Shown in pieces: positions 1 through 5,291 of a stretch of 5,291 nucleotides of DNA. Location of the stretch: the NCBI GenBank assembly GCA_049600855.1, contig JBMYQA010000368.1:1-5291 (forward strand), read 5' to 3'. The notes beneath the pieces were generated by a model. That model saw nothing but the letters and a program-made list of their open reading frames with translations, did not search any database and was not told where the DNA came from. Position 1 is the first letter of the stretch; each line of letters opens with the position of its first letter. This stretch comes from JBMYQA01 sp049600855. Lineage in GTDB: Bacteria; Bacteroidota; Bacteroidia; Cytophagales; Flammeovirgaceae. The position numbers and the translations under genes are program-made.

Positions 1-298
1 GTGCAGCTTGAAGCGTTTCTTCCATAAATTCACTACTGACATGAACCAGACAATATTTTAATGACTGCTTGACAACTGTGCAAATGTTTTTTGACTAACA
101 AAGTTAAATTAAAGTTACAATAGATCATGTAAAATAAGATTTTTCATTTTCAAAAATCAAAAAACGTTCTATTTTTCGTTCCTGTAGTGATCAAATTATA
201 ATCGTTGGTTGTGCTGCTCAAAAGAAGCGTTTAACAACCGCAGAAGTAATAGGAGCAGGCAAAATCAGTAGCTCTTGAGCCAATTTGGATTTACAGCT
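1..298. other. Left-edge region without a convincing gene
   Basis: No long open frame on either strand is complete here. On the minus strand, ATG codons at 42 and at 25 begin frames that stay open to the left edge (MSVVNLWKKRFKLH or MEETLQAA), so the first codons of a divergent gene are possible but undecidable. On the plus strand, a short frame closes at TAA 59-61 (ending TTDMNQTIF) and could equally be the tail of an upstream gene. From about 110 to 200 the DNA is very AT-rich and contains a weak 7-bp hairpin (138-158). Bases 207-239 hold a 6-bp inverted repeat (GGTTGT/ACAACC). None of these can be given a role. Confidence 0.5.
99..106 (-). promoter_or_regulatory. Possible minus-strand -7 promoter box
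   Basis: Read on the minus strand, these bases are TAACTTTG, an exact match to the Bacteroidota sigma-A -7 consensus TAnnTTTG. It lies about 56 bases upstream of a minus-strand ATG at 42 and 73 bases upstream of another at 25, a reasonable leader length. No good TTTG/TTG -33 element lies 17-23 bases upstream; only a weak TTTA is found at 133-130. Matches to a loose octamer occur by chance in AT-rich DNA, so this is a weak call whose main support is its position in front of an open minus-strand frame. Confidence 0.3.
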
Positions 299-313
299 TA
301 GCGCAAGTAGTAT

Positions 314-369
314 TGTATATAGAAGAAATAAACGTAATTGTTGCGTTTATACAGATGTTGTAACCAATA
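314..369 (+). repeat. Palindromic intergenic element A, upstream of gene 1
   Basis: This imperfect palindrome ends only a few bases before the start codon of the propeller gene. Its outer arms are TGTATA (314-319) and TATACA (348-353). An alternative inner hairpin pairs ATAAACG (328-334) with CGTTTAT (344-350) around a 9-base loop. Its right part, about 341-373, aligns in direct orientation with 1571-1604 of element B at 24 of 34 columns with two one-base gaps; the shared blocks are TTATAC, GTT and CCAAT. The left arm also matches B (TGTATATAGAA against TGTATAAGAA at 1542-1551). The left boundary is uncertain and could begin near 297. It is interpreted as one copy of a repeated boundary element and not as a promoter. 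Confidence 0.6.
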
Positions 370-373
370 GAAA

Positions 374-1522
374 ATGAACAAGTATCTGATTTTTTTGCTT
401 TTTGCTTTTGCTTCTTGTGGAAGGGAGAATAGAAGTGAACCATTCCTTGAAGATTCACTTTGGACAAGAAACATCGAAAACCCAATAATGTCAGCAGGGT
501 TTAAAGCTATTGACGGATATACTGCAATATCCGTAAGCGACCCAAGTGTGCTGTTTGACGAGGAAGATAATATTTGGAAAATGTGGGTGGCTATTGGTTG
601 GTTTGAGGGGGAACAGTTTAAGACAGGAATTAAATACGCAGAAAGCAATGACGGCACTTCTTGGTCGATTCATCCGGATATTTGTTTGCAGCCTTCAACT
701 GTTTCATCTTCATGGGACTACACTTCGGTTGAAACACCCATGGTTGTAAAAGTGGAGAACAATCCAAGCGATAAAAAATATCTGCTGTGGTATTCCGGTG
801 GGAATATCACAATCAATCCTTTAGGAGAAGATTACCCGAGATTCCAAATTGGTTTAGCATATTCGGCTGACGGAATTACTTTTAATAAAATTTCGGAGTC
901 CGAATCACCTTATCAACAAGAAGGCTTGGTGTTTAAAGTAGAAGATGCATTTCCTTCTTTTCCTTCGGTTAAAACAGGCATAGTAGCTGACCCCTCTGTT
1001 ATCTACGAAAATGGTGTTTTTAAAATGTGGTTTACAAGTATTGGCTTGACAATAAACGATGAAGATGTAGATGGAGGAGTAGCTTATGCCGAATCTGTTG
1101 ATGGTATTAACTGGACTGCTTCTGCACAAAACCCGTTACAATCACTCAAAAGGATAAGTGAAGATTTTGTTGCGCAACCCGCAGTAGTTTATGACGCTCA
1201 ATCAAGTCAGTACGAGATGTGGTTCAGTGCTGATTACGAGTCTGAATTAGAAGAAGTGGGAATGAACGGGACAATTGGTTTTTGGTATGCTAATTCAGCA
1301 GACGGACTGAATTGGACAGTTAGCAGAGACGATGATCGTGATTTCAAATATGCTAAAAATATACAAAGTGAAGCGTTTGGCTTAACTGTGGGATGCTTTC
1401 CGACTTATAAAAATGATTCGTTGATATTGTACTATGGAGCCTTATCATCGGGTCAATCATTTAGTGGAAATCCGTGGCCTTACGTGCACGTAATAAATTC
1501 GGCTATTAAAGAAAATCAATAG
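374..1522 (+). CDS. Predicted lipoprotein with five-bladed beta-propeller, GH43/GH32-like glycosidase fold
   Basis: This gene encodes 382 residues. The N-terminus (MNKYLIFLLFAFASCG) is a short hydrophobic segment ending at Cys15, read as a lipoprotein signal whose -3 residue is Phe, an atypical but tolerable lipobox. The mature part is built from repeated propeller blades. Each has a [D/E/Q]-x-P or DP strand start (D56-P57, E120-T-P122, D206-P207, Q268-P269), then a MW[F/V] or LWY strand (70-71, 138-140, 218-220, 282-284), and then a YA/YS-x-x-DG-x-x-[W/F] turn (88-97, 163-170, 238-247, 305-314). A degenerate fifth blade covers about 335-375. This pattern is typical of GH43/GH32/GH130-like proteins, which act on plant or algal glycans. 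The acids at blade starts (D56, E120, D206) are candidate active-site residues, but their assignment is unsure and substrate is unknown. It could be a non-catalytic glycan-binding lipoprotein. There is no Shine-Dalgarno; the ATG follows an A-rich leader. The gene is closely bracketed by repeat elements A and B, with no recognisable promoter of its own and no adjacent SusC/SusD genes. Confidence 0.85.
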   Translation: MNKYLIFLLFAFASCGRENRSEPFLEDSLWTRNIENPIMSAGFKAIDGYTAISVSDPSVLFDEEDNIWKMWVAIGWFEGEQFKTGIKYAESNDGTSWSIHPDICLQPSTVSSSWDYTSVETPMVVKVENNPSDKKYLLWYSGGNITINPLGEDYPRFQIGLAYSADGITFNKISESESPYQQEGLVFKVEDAFPSFPSVKTGIVADPSVIYENGVFKMWFTSIGLTINDEDVDGGVAYAESVDGINWTASAQNPLQSLKRISEDFVAQPAVVYDAQSSQYEMWFSADYESELEEVGMNGTIGFWYANSADGLNWTVSRDDDRDFKYAKNIQSEAFGLTVGCFPTYKNDSLILYYGALSSGQSFSGNPWPYVHVINSAIKENQ

Positions 1523-1525
1523 ACG

Positions 1526-1604
1526 CTACTGGTTACAACAATGTATAAGAATTGCTCGTATCCTCACAAACTACGCTTATACTAACCGTTTTAGCCAATT
1601 AGAA
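1526..1604 (+). repeat. Palindromic intergenic element B, downstream of gene 1
   Basis: The element begins four bases after the stop codon of gene 1. It can fold as an interrupted hairpin: GGTTA (1531-1535) pairs with TAACC (1583-1587), GTATAAG (1543-1549) with CTTATAC (1576-1582), and CGTA (1557-1560) with TACG (1572-1575). That is 16 base pairs, with 7-base unpaired stretches only on the left arm (1536-1542 and 1550-1556) and an 11-base apical loop. The right part, 1571-1604, is a direct copy of the right part of element A. The left arm, 1526-1548, is also an inverted match to 347-370. One-sided bulges and paired boxes resemble integron attC sites, but the classical RYYYAAC/GTTRRRY boxes are absent. 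There is no clean T-run, so it is a poor simple terminator. Confidence 0.65.
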
Positions 1605-1632
1605 GGTATCTCTCCCAGCCACTAACCTTCTA
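1600..1632. repeat. Small inverted repeat between genes 1 and 2
   Basis: TAGAAGGT (1600-1607) and ACCTTCTA (1625-1632) form a perfect 8-bp stem around a 17-base loop. A second, weaker stem follows: ATTGAT (1638-1643) with ATCAAT (1653-1658). No T-tract follows either on the plus strand, so termination is not well supported. They may be part of the repeat array or just leader structure. I see nothing else in the stretch up to the promoter of gene 2. Confidence 0.35.
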
Positions 1633-1721
1633 TCTACATTGATCAACCACTTATCAATAATCCTCTACCAAATTAAAGCAATTTCAGTTGTATTAGGGCA
1701 AAGTGCTCAGATTGCCTGCAC

Positions 1722-1752
1722 TTAGACTCAGTTCAACTCAAATTTATGCTTG
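1722..1752 (+). promoter_or_regulatory. Candidate promoter of the tricorn protease gene
   Basis: TATGCTTG at 1745-1752 differs from the Bacteroidota -7 consensus TAnnTTTG at one position. TTAG at 1722-1725 lies 19 bases upstream, where a TTTG-like -33 element is expected, also with one mismatch. Transcription would begin near 1757-1760, giving a leader of about 20 bases to the ATG at 1779. This would place the upstream in-frame ATG at 1746 inside the promoter. The match is modest and this is inference. Confidence 0.35.
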
Positions 1753-1778
1753 TTTGTTTACAAAACGAAAAATATCCA

Positions 1779-4700
1779 ATGAATTACAAATCCCTATTTC
1801 TAACCTTAATGGCATTGGTTTCTACCTCTTTGGCCTTTGGGCAGATTGATGCTAGAATGTTCCAAAACCCTGATGTTTCTGAAAATCAAATTGTTTTCAC
1901 CTATGCAGGGGACATCTGGGTAGTCTCAAAAAATGGCGGATTGGCCAACAAATTGAGTTCTCCCAAAGGCTCGGAGATGTTCGCAAAATTTTCTCCTGAC
2001 GGTAAAACCATTGCTTTCTCAGCAAATTACGATGGCAATAGCGATGTGTACACCATACCTGTAACGGGCGGCATCCCTTCCCGAATTACCTATCACAGTG
2101 GCTTTGATCGCTTGGTAGATTGGCATCCTACAGGTGATAAAGTACTCTTTTCTTCTTCTCGCGAAAGCGGCAGACAACGCTTCAACCAATTTTATGCCAT
2201 AAGCACCCAAGGTGGCGTAGCCGAAAAGTTACCTATGCCTTATGGCGATTTTGGCGCTTACTCTGCTGATGGTAAGCAATTGGTATTTAATTACCAATCG
2301 CGTGTATTCCGTACTTGGAAGCGCTATAAAGGCGGAGCTGCTCCTGATTTGTTCGTATTTGATCTTGACAAACAAACCTCAAGAAACATCACCAATAACA
2401 TCAAAAGTGATGAATACCCGATGTGGAGTGGCGATAAAATCTATTACTTGTCCGATAATGGCCCCAACCAACGTTATAACATTTGGGTGTACGATACCAA
2501 ATCAAAGAAAAATAAGCAGGTGACTACCTTTAAGGAGTACGACATTCACTTCCCTTCGATTGGGCCAAAGGATATCGTATTTGAAGCTGGCGGTAAATTG
2601 TATTTAATGGATTTGGCTTCGCAGAAATACAAAGAGGTGAAGGTTCAGGTAATTACTGATCAGGCTAATTTAGCACCTAGACGAGTAGCCGTTAAAGACT
2701 TATTGTCTTGGGGAGATATTTCTCCTGACGGCAAGCGAATCATTGCTACGGCTCGCGGAGAAGTATTTTCTGTTCCTGTAGAAAATGGGGTGACTAAAAA
2801 CTTGACGAGCTCTTCAGGCGCTGCTGAGCGATTTGCTACTTGGTCGCCCAATGGAAAATACATTGCTTATTGGAGTGACAAAACAGGGGAGTATCAACTG
2901 ACCTTGTTAGATTTGGAAACGAATCAAGAAAAAGCGCTTACCAGCTATAAATCAGGTTACAAGTATCAGCTATACTGGTCTCCTGATAGCAAGAAATTGG
3001 CATTTGTAGACCAAACAATGGACATCAACTATTTCGATATGGAATCGAATAAGACGGTGAAAATGGATAAAGGCATGGGACTATTCCACGGTGGTTTGAG
3101 TGGGTTTACCTTTAGTTGGTCTTCAGATAGCAAATGGATTACTTATTCACGCTCACTTGAAAATAACCACAATGCGATTTTTATCTACGATATTGCTGAG
3201 CAGAAGCGTCACCAAGTAACTAGTGGTTACTATAACGATGCAAACCCTACATTCGATCCTGATGGCAAGTATCTGTATTTGTCAACGGGTCGAAACTTTA
3301 GTCCTTCATACAGTGATATTGATGCTACATTCATTTATCCGAACAGTACCCAATTGGCTGTAATTACCTTGCGTAAAGATATTGCATCCCCTCTCGCTCC
3401 CAAAAACGATGAAGTTGCCATTAAGGCTGACGAGAAAAAGGATGATGACAAAAAAGAAGGGGAGAAAAAAGATGATGACAAAAAGAAGGATGAGGATAAA
3501 GGTTTAAAAATCGACCTAGAGGGCTTTGAAGAGCGCTTGGTGGTTTTGCCTGTTCCTGCAGGAAACTATGGTGGTTTGGAAGCCGTTTCAGGAAAGTTGG
3601 TATTCCAACACTATCCGAATACAGGCTCGGCAAACCGACAGAGTACACTCAAGTTTTATGATGTGAAAGCCCGCGAAGCCCAAACCATTGTAGAAAATGC
3701 AGGAGGATTTGAACTTGCTGCTAATGGAAAGAAAATAGCGGTATTTAGTAGAGGAAATATTTATGTCGTAAATGTTGCGCCAAGCCAAAAGTTGAATAAG
3801 CCTGTAGACCTCTCAAATATGTATATGGTGTTGAATCCTAAAGAGGAATGGCGACAAATCTTTACAGATGCTTGGCGTTTGGAGCGTGACTTCTTCTACG
3901 ATAAAAATATGCATGGCGTAAACTGGGAAGCCCAACGAGAAAAGTATGGAGCCATGATTGAAAATGCGGTAACACGTGCTGACGTGAATTATGTGTTGGG
4001 TGAATTGATTGGCGAATTGAATGCCTCTCATACGTATCGTGGAGGTGGTGATACCGAAAGAAGTAGCTACAGCAATGTGGGTTATTTGGGGGTGGATTGG
4101 GAATTATCAAACGGTTATTACAAAATCGCCAAAATCATTAAAGGTGCAGTTTGGGATTCGGAGGTACGCTCACCTTTTGCGCAACCTGGTGTGCAGGTGA
4201 AGGAAGGAGATTACCTTTTGGCAGTAAATGGCATACCTGTAGATAGCAACAAGGAAGTTTTTGCAGCGTTCCAAGGCATGGCTGGCGAAACAGTAGAGTT
4301 GACGATCAATAGCTCGGCAACTATGGAAGGAGCAAAATCCATAATTGTGAAGACCTTACGCAGCGAAAGTCGTTTGCGCCATCTGGCTTGGATTGAAGCA
4401 AATCGCAAGCGCGTAGAAGAAGCAACAGACGGCCGAATTGGTTACATCTATGTGAGAAGTACAGGTATTGATGGACAAAATGAATTGGTACGTCAGTTCG
4501 CCGCGCAGTTTAATAAGGATGGCTTGATCATTGATGAGCGGTTCAATAGTGGAGGCCAGATTCCCGATCGCTTTGTGGAGTTGTTGAACCGTAAGCCATT
4601 GGCATATTGGGCAGTTCGCGATGGCAAAGATTGGCAATGGCCTGTATTTGGCAACTTTGGCCCCAAGGCCATGTTAATCAACGGCTGGAGTGGTTCAGGT

Positions 4701-5027
4701 GGTGATGCTTTCCCCGATTACTTCCGTAAAGCTGGTTTGGGTAAATTAATTGGCACCCGAACTTGGGGTGGATTGATCGGTATCAGTGGAGCACCACAAT
4801 TGATTGATGGAGGTACAGTAACCGTACCTACTTTCCGTATGTATGACCCTGATGGCAAATGGTTTAAAGAAGGTCATGGCGTTGACCCTGACATTGAAGT
4901 GAAAGAAAACCCAGGAGAGCTGTCAAAAGGAACAGATGGACAGCTCGAAAAAGCCATTGAGTGGATTAAGGAAGAATTGAAGAAATACAAAGGCAAACCT
5001 GATCACGCTCCTTATGATAAGATGTGA
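1779..5027 (+). CDS. Exported tricorn protease homolog (S41 family serine peptidase, PDZ)
   Basis: This complete protein has 1082 residues, close to archaeal tricorn (about 1070). Residues 1-21 form a signal peptide, with likely cleavage after AFG and before Gln22, so it works in the periplasm, unlike the cytosolic archaeal enzyme. Two propellers follow (about 30-300 and 305-670), seen from PD40-type turns such as FSPDG (71-75), WSPNG (355-359), WSPDS (400-404) and FDPDG (492-496). They are thought to gate and channel peptides. Next come a helical domain (685-760), a PDZ domain (767-845) and the S41 core. The catalytic residues expected from tricorn are present: Ser750-His751 in NASHTY, nucleophile Ser973 in GSGGD, and Glu1031 before GHGVDPD. 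Also present are RFNSGG (921-926) and GTRTWGG (992-998). The expected activity is endoproteolysis of oligopeptides. An ATG lies 11 codons upstream (1746), but the 1779 start gives a standard signal peptide directly and fits the promoter. A Lys/Asp-rich insert occupies 550-575. Tandem stops TGA TAA end the gene, and a hairpin terminator follows. Confidence 0.95.
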   Translation: MNYKSLFLTLMALVSTSLAFGQIDARMFQNPDVSENQIVFTYAGDIWVVSKNGGLANKLSSPKGSEMFAKFSPDGKTIAFSANYDGNSDVYTIPVTGGIPSRITYHSGFDRLVDWHPTGDKVLFSSSRESGRQRFNQFYAISTQGGVAEKLPMPYGDFGAYSADGKQLVFNYQSRVFRTWKRYKGGAAPDLFVFDLDKQTSRNITNNIKSDEYPMWSGDKIYYLSDNGPNQRYNIWVYDTKSKKNKQVTTFKEYDIHFPSIGPKDIVFEAGGKLYLMDLASQKYKEVKVQVITDQANLAPRRVAVKDLLSWGDISPDGKRIIATARGEVFSVPVENGVTKNLTSSSGAAERFATWSPNGKYIAYWSDKTGEYQLTLLDLETNQEKALTSYKSGYKYQLYWSPDSKKLAFVDQTMDINYFDMESNKTVKMDKGMGLFHGGLSGFTFSWSSDSKWITYSRSLENNHNAIFIYDIAEQKRHQVTSGYYNDANPTFDPDGKYLYLSTGRNFSPSYSDIDATFIYPNSTQLAVITLRKDIASPLAPKNDEVAIKADEKKDDDKKEGEKKDDDKKKDEDKGLKIDLEGFEERLVVLPVPAGNYGGLEAVSGKLVFQHYPNTGSANRQSTLKFYDVKAREAQTIVENAGGFELAANGKKIAVFSRGNIYVVNVAPSQKLNKPVDLSNMYMVLNPKEEWRQIFTDAWRLERDFFYDKNMHGVNWEAQREKYGAMIENAVTRADVNYVLGELIGELNASHTYRGGGDTERSSYSNVGYLGVDWELSNGYYKIAKIIKGAVWDSEVRSPFAQPGVQVKEGDYLLAVNGIPVDSNKEVFAAFQGMAGETVELTINSSATMEGAKSIIVKTLRSESRLRHLAWIEANRKRVEEATDGRIGYIYVRSTGIDGQNELVRQFAAQFNKDGLIIDERFNSGGQIPDRFVELLNRKPLAYWAVRDGKDWQWPVFGNFGPKAMLINGWSGSGGDAFPDYFRKAGLGKLIGTRTWGGLIGISGAPQLIDGGTVTVPTFRMYDPDGKWFKEGHGVDPDIEVKENPGELSKGTDGQLEKAIEWIKEELKKYKGKPDHAPYDKM
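3432..3489 (+). repeat. 30-bp tandem repeat coding a Lys/Asp-rich linker
   Basis: Two near-identical copies with a 30-base period (3432-3460 and 3462-3489) both begin GAGAAAAA, then GATGATGACAAAAA, and encode EKKDDDKKEG followed by EKKDDDKKKD. They differ by a synonymous G/A change and a small shift in an A-run. The product is a highly charged, probably disordered loop between strands of the second propeller of the protease. Charged inserts at this place are familiar in secreted Bacteroidota homologs, as I recall. The tandem form suggests expansion by slippage or duplication. Confidence 0.8.
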
Positions 5028-5063
5028 TAAACTGCCTTAAAGATGGAAAAACAATAAGAGAGA

Positions 5064-5099
5064 GAGCTGCTCAGCAATGGGCAGCTCATTATCATTATT
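5064..5099 (+). terminator. Probable intrinsic terminator after the protease gene
   Basis: GAGCTGCTC (5064-5072) pairs with GGGCAGCTC (5079-5087) to give a 9-bp, GC-rich stem with one G-T wobble and a 6-base loop (AGCAAT). It starts 36 bases after the TGA stop. The following bases, ATTATCATTATT, are T-rich but not an unbroken T-run, which is common for Bacteroidota terminators. It most likely ends the transcript of the protease gene and separates it from the promoter at 5183-5198. Confidence 0.7.
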
Positions 5100-5144
5100 C
5101 GTGTACCAAAAGCGCCTTGCCTTAGCTAGATGCAAATAAATTCA

Positions 5145-5158
5145 GTTTAGCGCTAAAC
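5145..5158. promoter_or_regulatory. Perfect 14-bp palindrome, possible operator
   Basis: GTTTAGCGCTAAAC is exactly its own reverse complement, with no loop, as expected for a binding site of a dimeric regulator rather than an RNA hairpin. It ends 24 bases before the first and 32 bases before the second -7 box at 5183-5198. This places it roughly 45-60 bases upstream of the expected transcription start, a usual activator position, and the promoter there lacks a -33 element. The regulator is unknown and the role is inferred. Confidence 0.45.
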
Positions 5159-5182
5159 AAAAAAGACAAACAGTCTTTTAGA

Positions 5183-5198
5183 TATTTTTGTATCTTTG
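5183..5198 (+). promoter_or_regulatory. Tandem -7 boxes of a promoter for a gene beyond the right edge
   Basis: Two adjacent octamers, TATTTTTG (5183-5190) and TATCTTTG (5191-5198), both match the Bacteroidota -7 consensus TAnnTTTG exactly. The second, in the context TTTTGTATCTTTG, is the classic form. No TTTG/TTG -33 element is found 17-23 bases upstream of either; that region is A-rich. Transcription would start near 5205. No start codon followed by a long frame is seen before 5291, so the leader would be at least about 85 bases. The remaining bases up to the edge show nothing recognisable. Confidence 0.6.
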
Positions 5199-5291
5199 AA
5201 ATAGCATTTTAGATTACTATTCGTGTTAGATAATACTACTGTGTAAACTAAATTATTTAACATTCTGAAGTTGTTTGTAGAGTTAGTAAAA

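Noticed and set aside
2..61. Plus-strand frame ending TTDMNQTIF as the tail of an upstream gene
   Set aside because: Twenty codons with no recognisable motif; minus-strand frames over the same bases are equally open.
138..158. 7-bp hairpin GATTTTT/AAAAATC with 7-base loop
   Set aside because: Pure A/T-rich stem in a very AT-rich stretch; expected by chance and with no gene end nearby to terminate.
207..239. Inverted repeat GGTTGT/ACAACC
   Set aside because: Only 6 bp with a 21-base loop and no matching copy of the other element features; too weak to call a third element.
1526..1604. Classical integron attC site
   Set aside because: The boxes do not match RYYYAAC or GTTRRRY and no integrase gene is in the window, so only 'attC-like' geometry is claimed.
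2242..2523. 93-codon alternative plus-strand frame inside the protease gene
   Set aside because: It lies wholly inside a well-supported gene in another frame and has no family features.
3862..4637. Several minus-strand frames of 65-93 codons opposite the protease gene
   Set aside because: Their composition is what the antisense of the protease coding sequence gives, and the sense frame carries all the conserved motifs.
1..5291. CRISPR array, tRNA, rRNA or insertion sequence transposase
   Set aside because: No regularly spaced repeats, no cloverleaf or rRNA-like stretches, and no transposase reading frame were seen on either strand.

Overview
The window looks like a piece of a Bacteroidota chromosome, probably from the Cytophagales/Flavobacteriia side. 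The evidence is AT-rich DNA, starts without Shine-Dalgarno sequences but with A-rich leaders, several matches to the Bacteroidota -7 promoter box (TAnnTTTG), a short lipoprotein signal, and a secreted tricorn-type S41 protease of the kind common in this phylum. No taxonomic marker gene is present, so this is inference.

Layout: bases 1-313 hold no convincing gene. A -7 box on the minus strand (99-106) may drive a gene running off the left edge. An imperfect palindromic repeat (element A, about 314-369) ends next to the start of gene 1. Gene 1 (374-1522, +) encodes a 382-residue predicted lipoprotein that folds as a five-bladed beta-propeller of the GH43/GH32-like glycosidase type. A second, similar element (element B, 1526-1604) starts four bases after its stop. 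The stretch 1605-1778 has small hairpins and a weak promoter. Gene 2 (1779-5027, +) encodes a complete 1082-residue exported tricorn protease homolog with propeller repeats, PDZ domain and the expected Ser/His/Glu catalytic residues. It ends in tandem stops (TGA TAA) followed by a hairpin terminator (5064-5087). Bases 5100-5291 carry a perfect 14-bp palindrome and two back-to-back -7 boxes, which look like the control region of a gene beyond the right edge.

The two genes are on the same strand but 256 bases apart, with hairpins and probably a separate promoter between them, so they are unlikely to be one operon. Both products leave the cytoplasm: one probably binds or cleaves glycans at a membrane surface, the other degrades peptides in the periplasm. 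Nothing shows that they work together.

The most interesting signal is that gene 1 sits between two copies of the same imperfect palindrome, in direct orientation, hugging both ends of the coding sequence. This is the geometry of an integron-like gene cassette, although the boxes do not fit the classical attC consensus and no integrase is visible. Gene 2 is an ordinary member of a well-known family.
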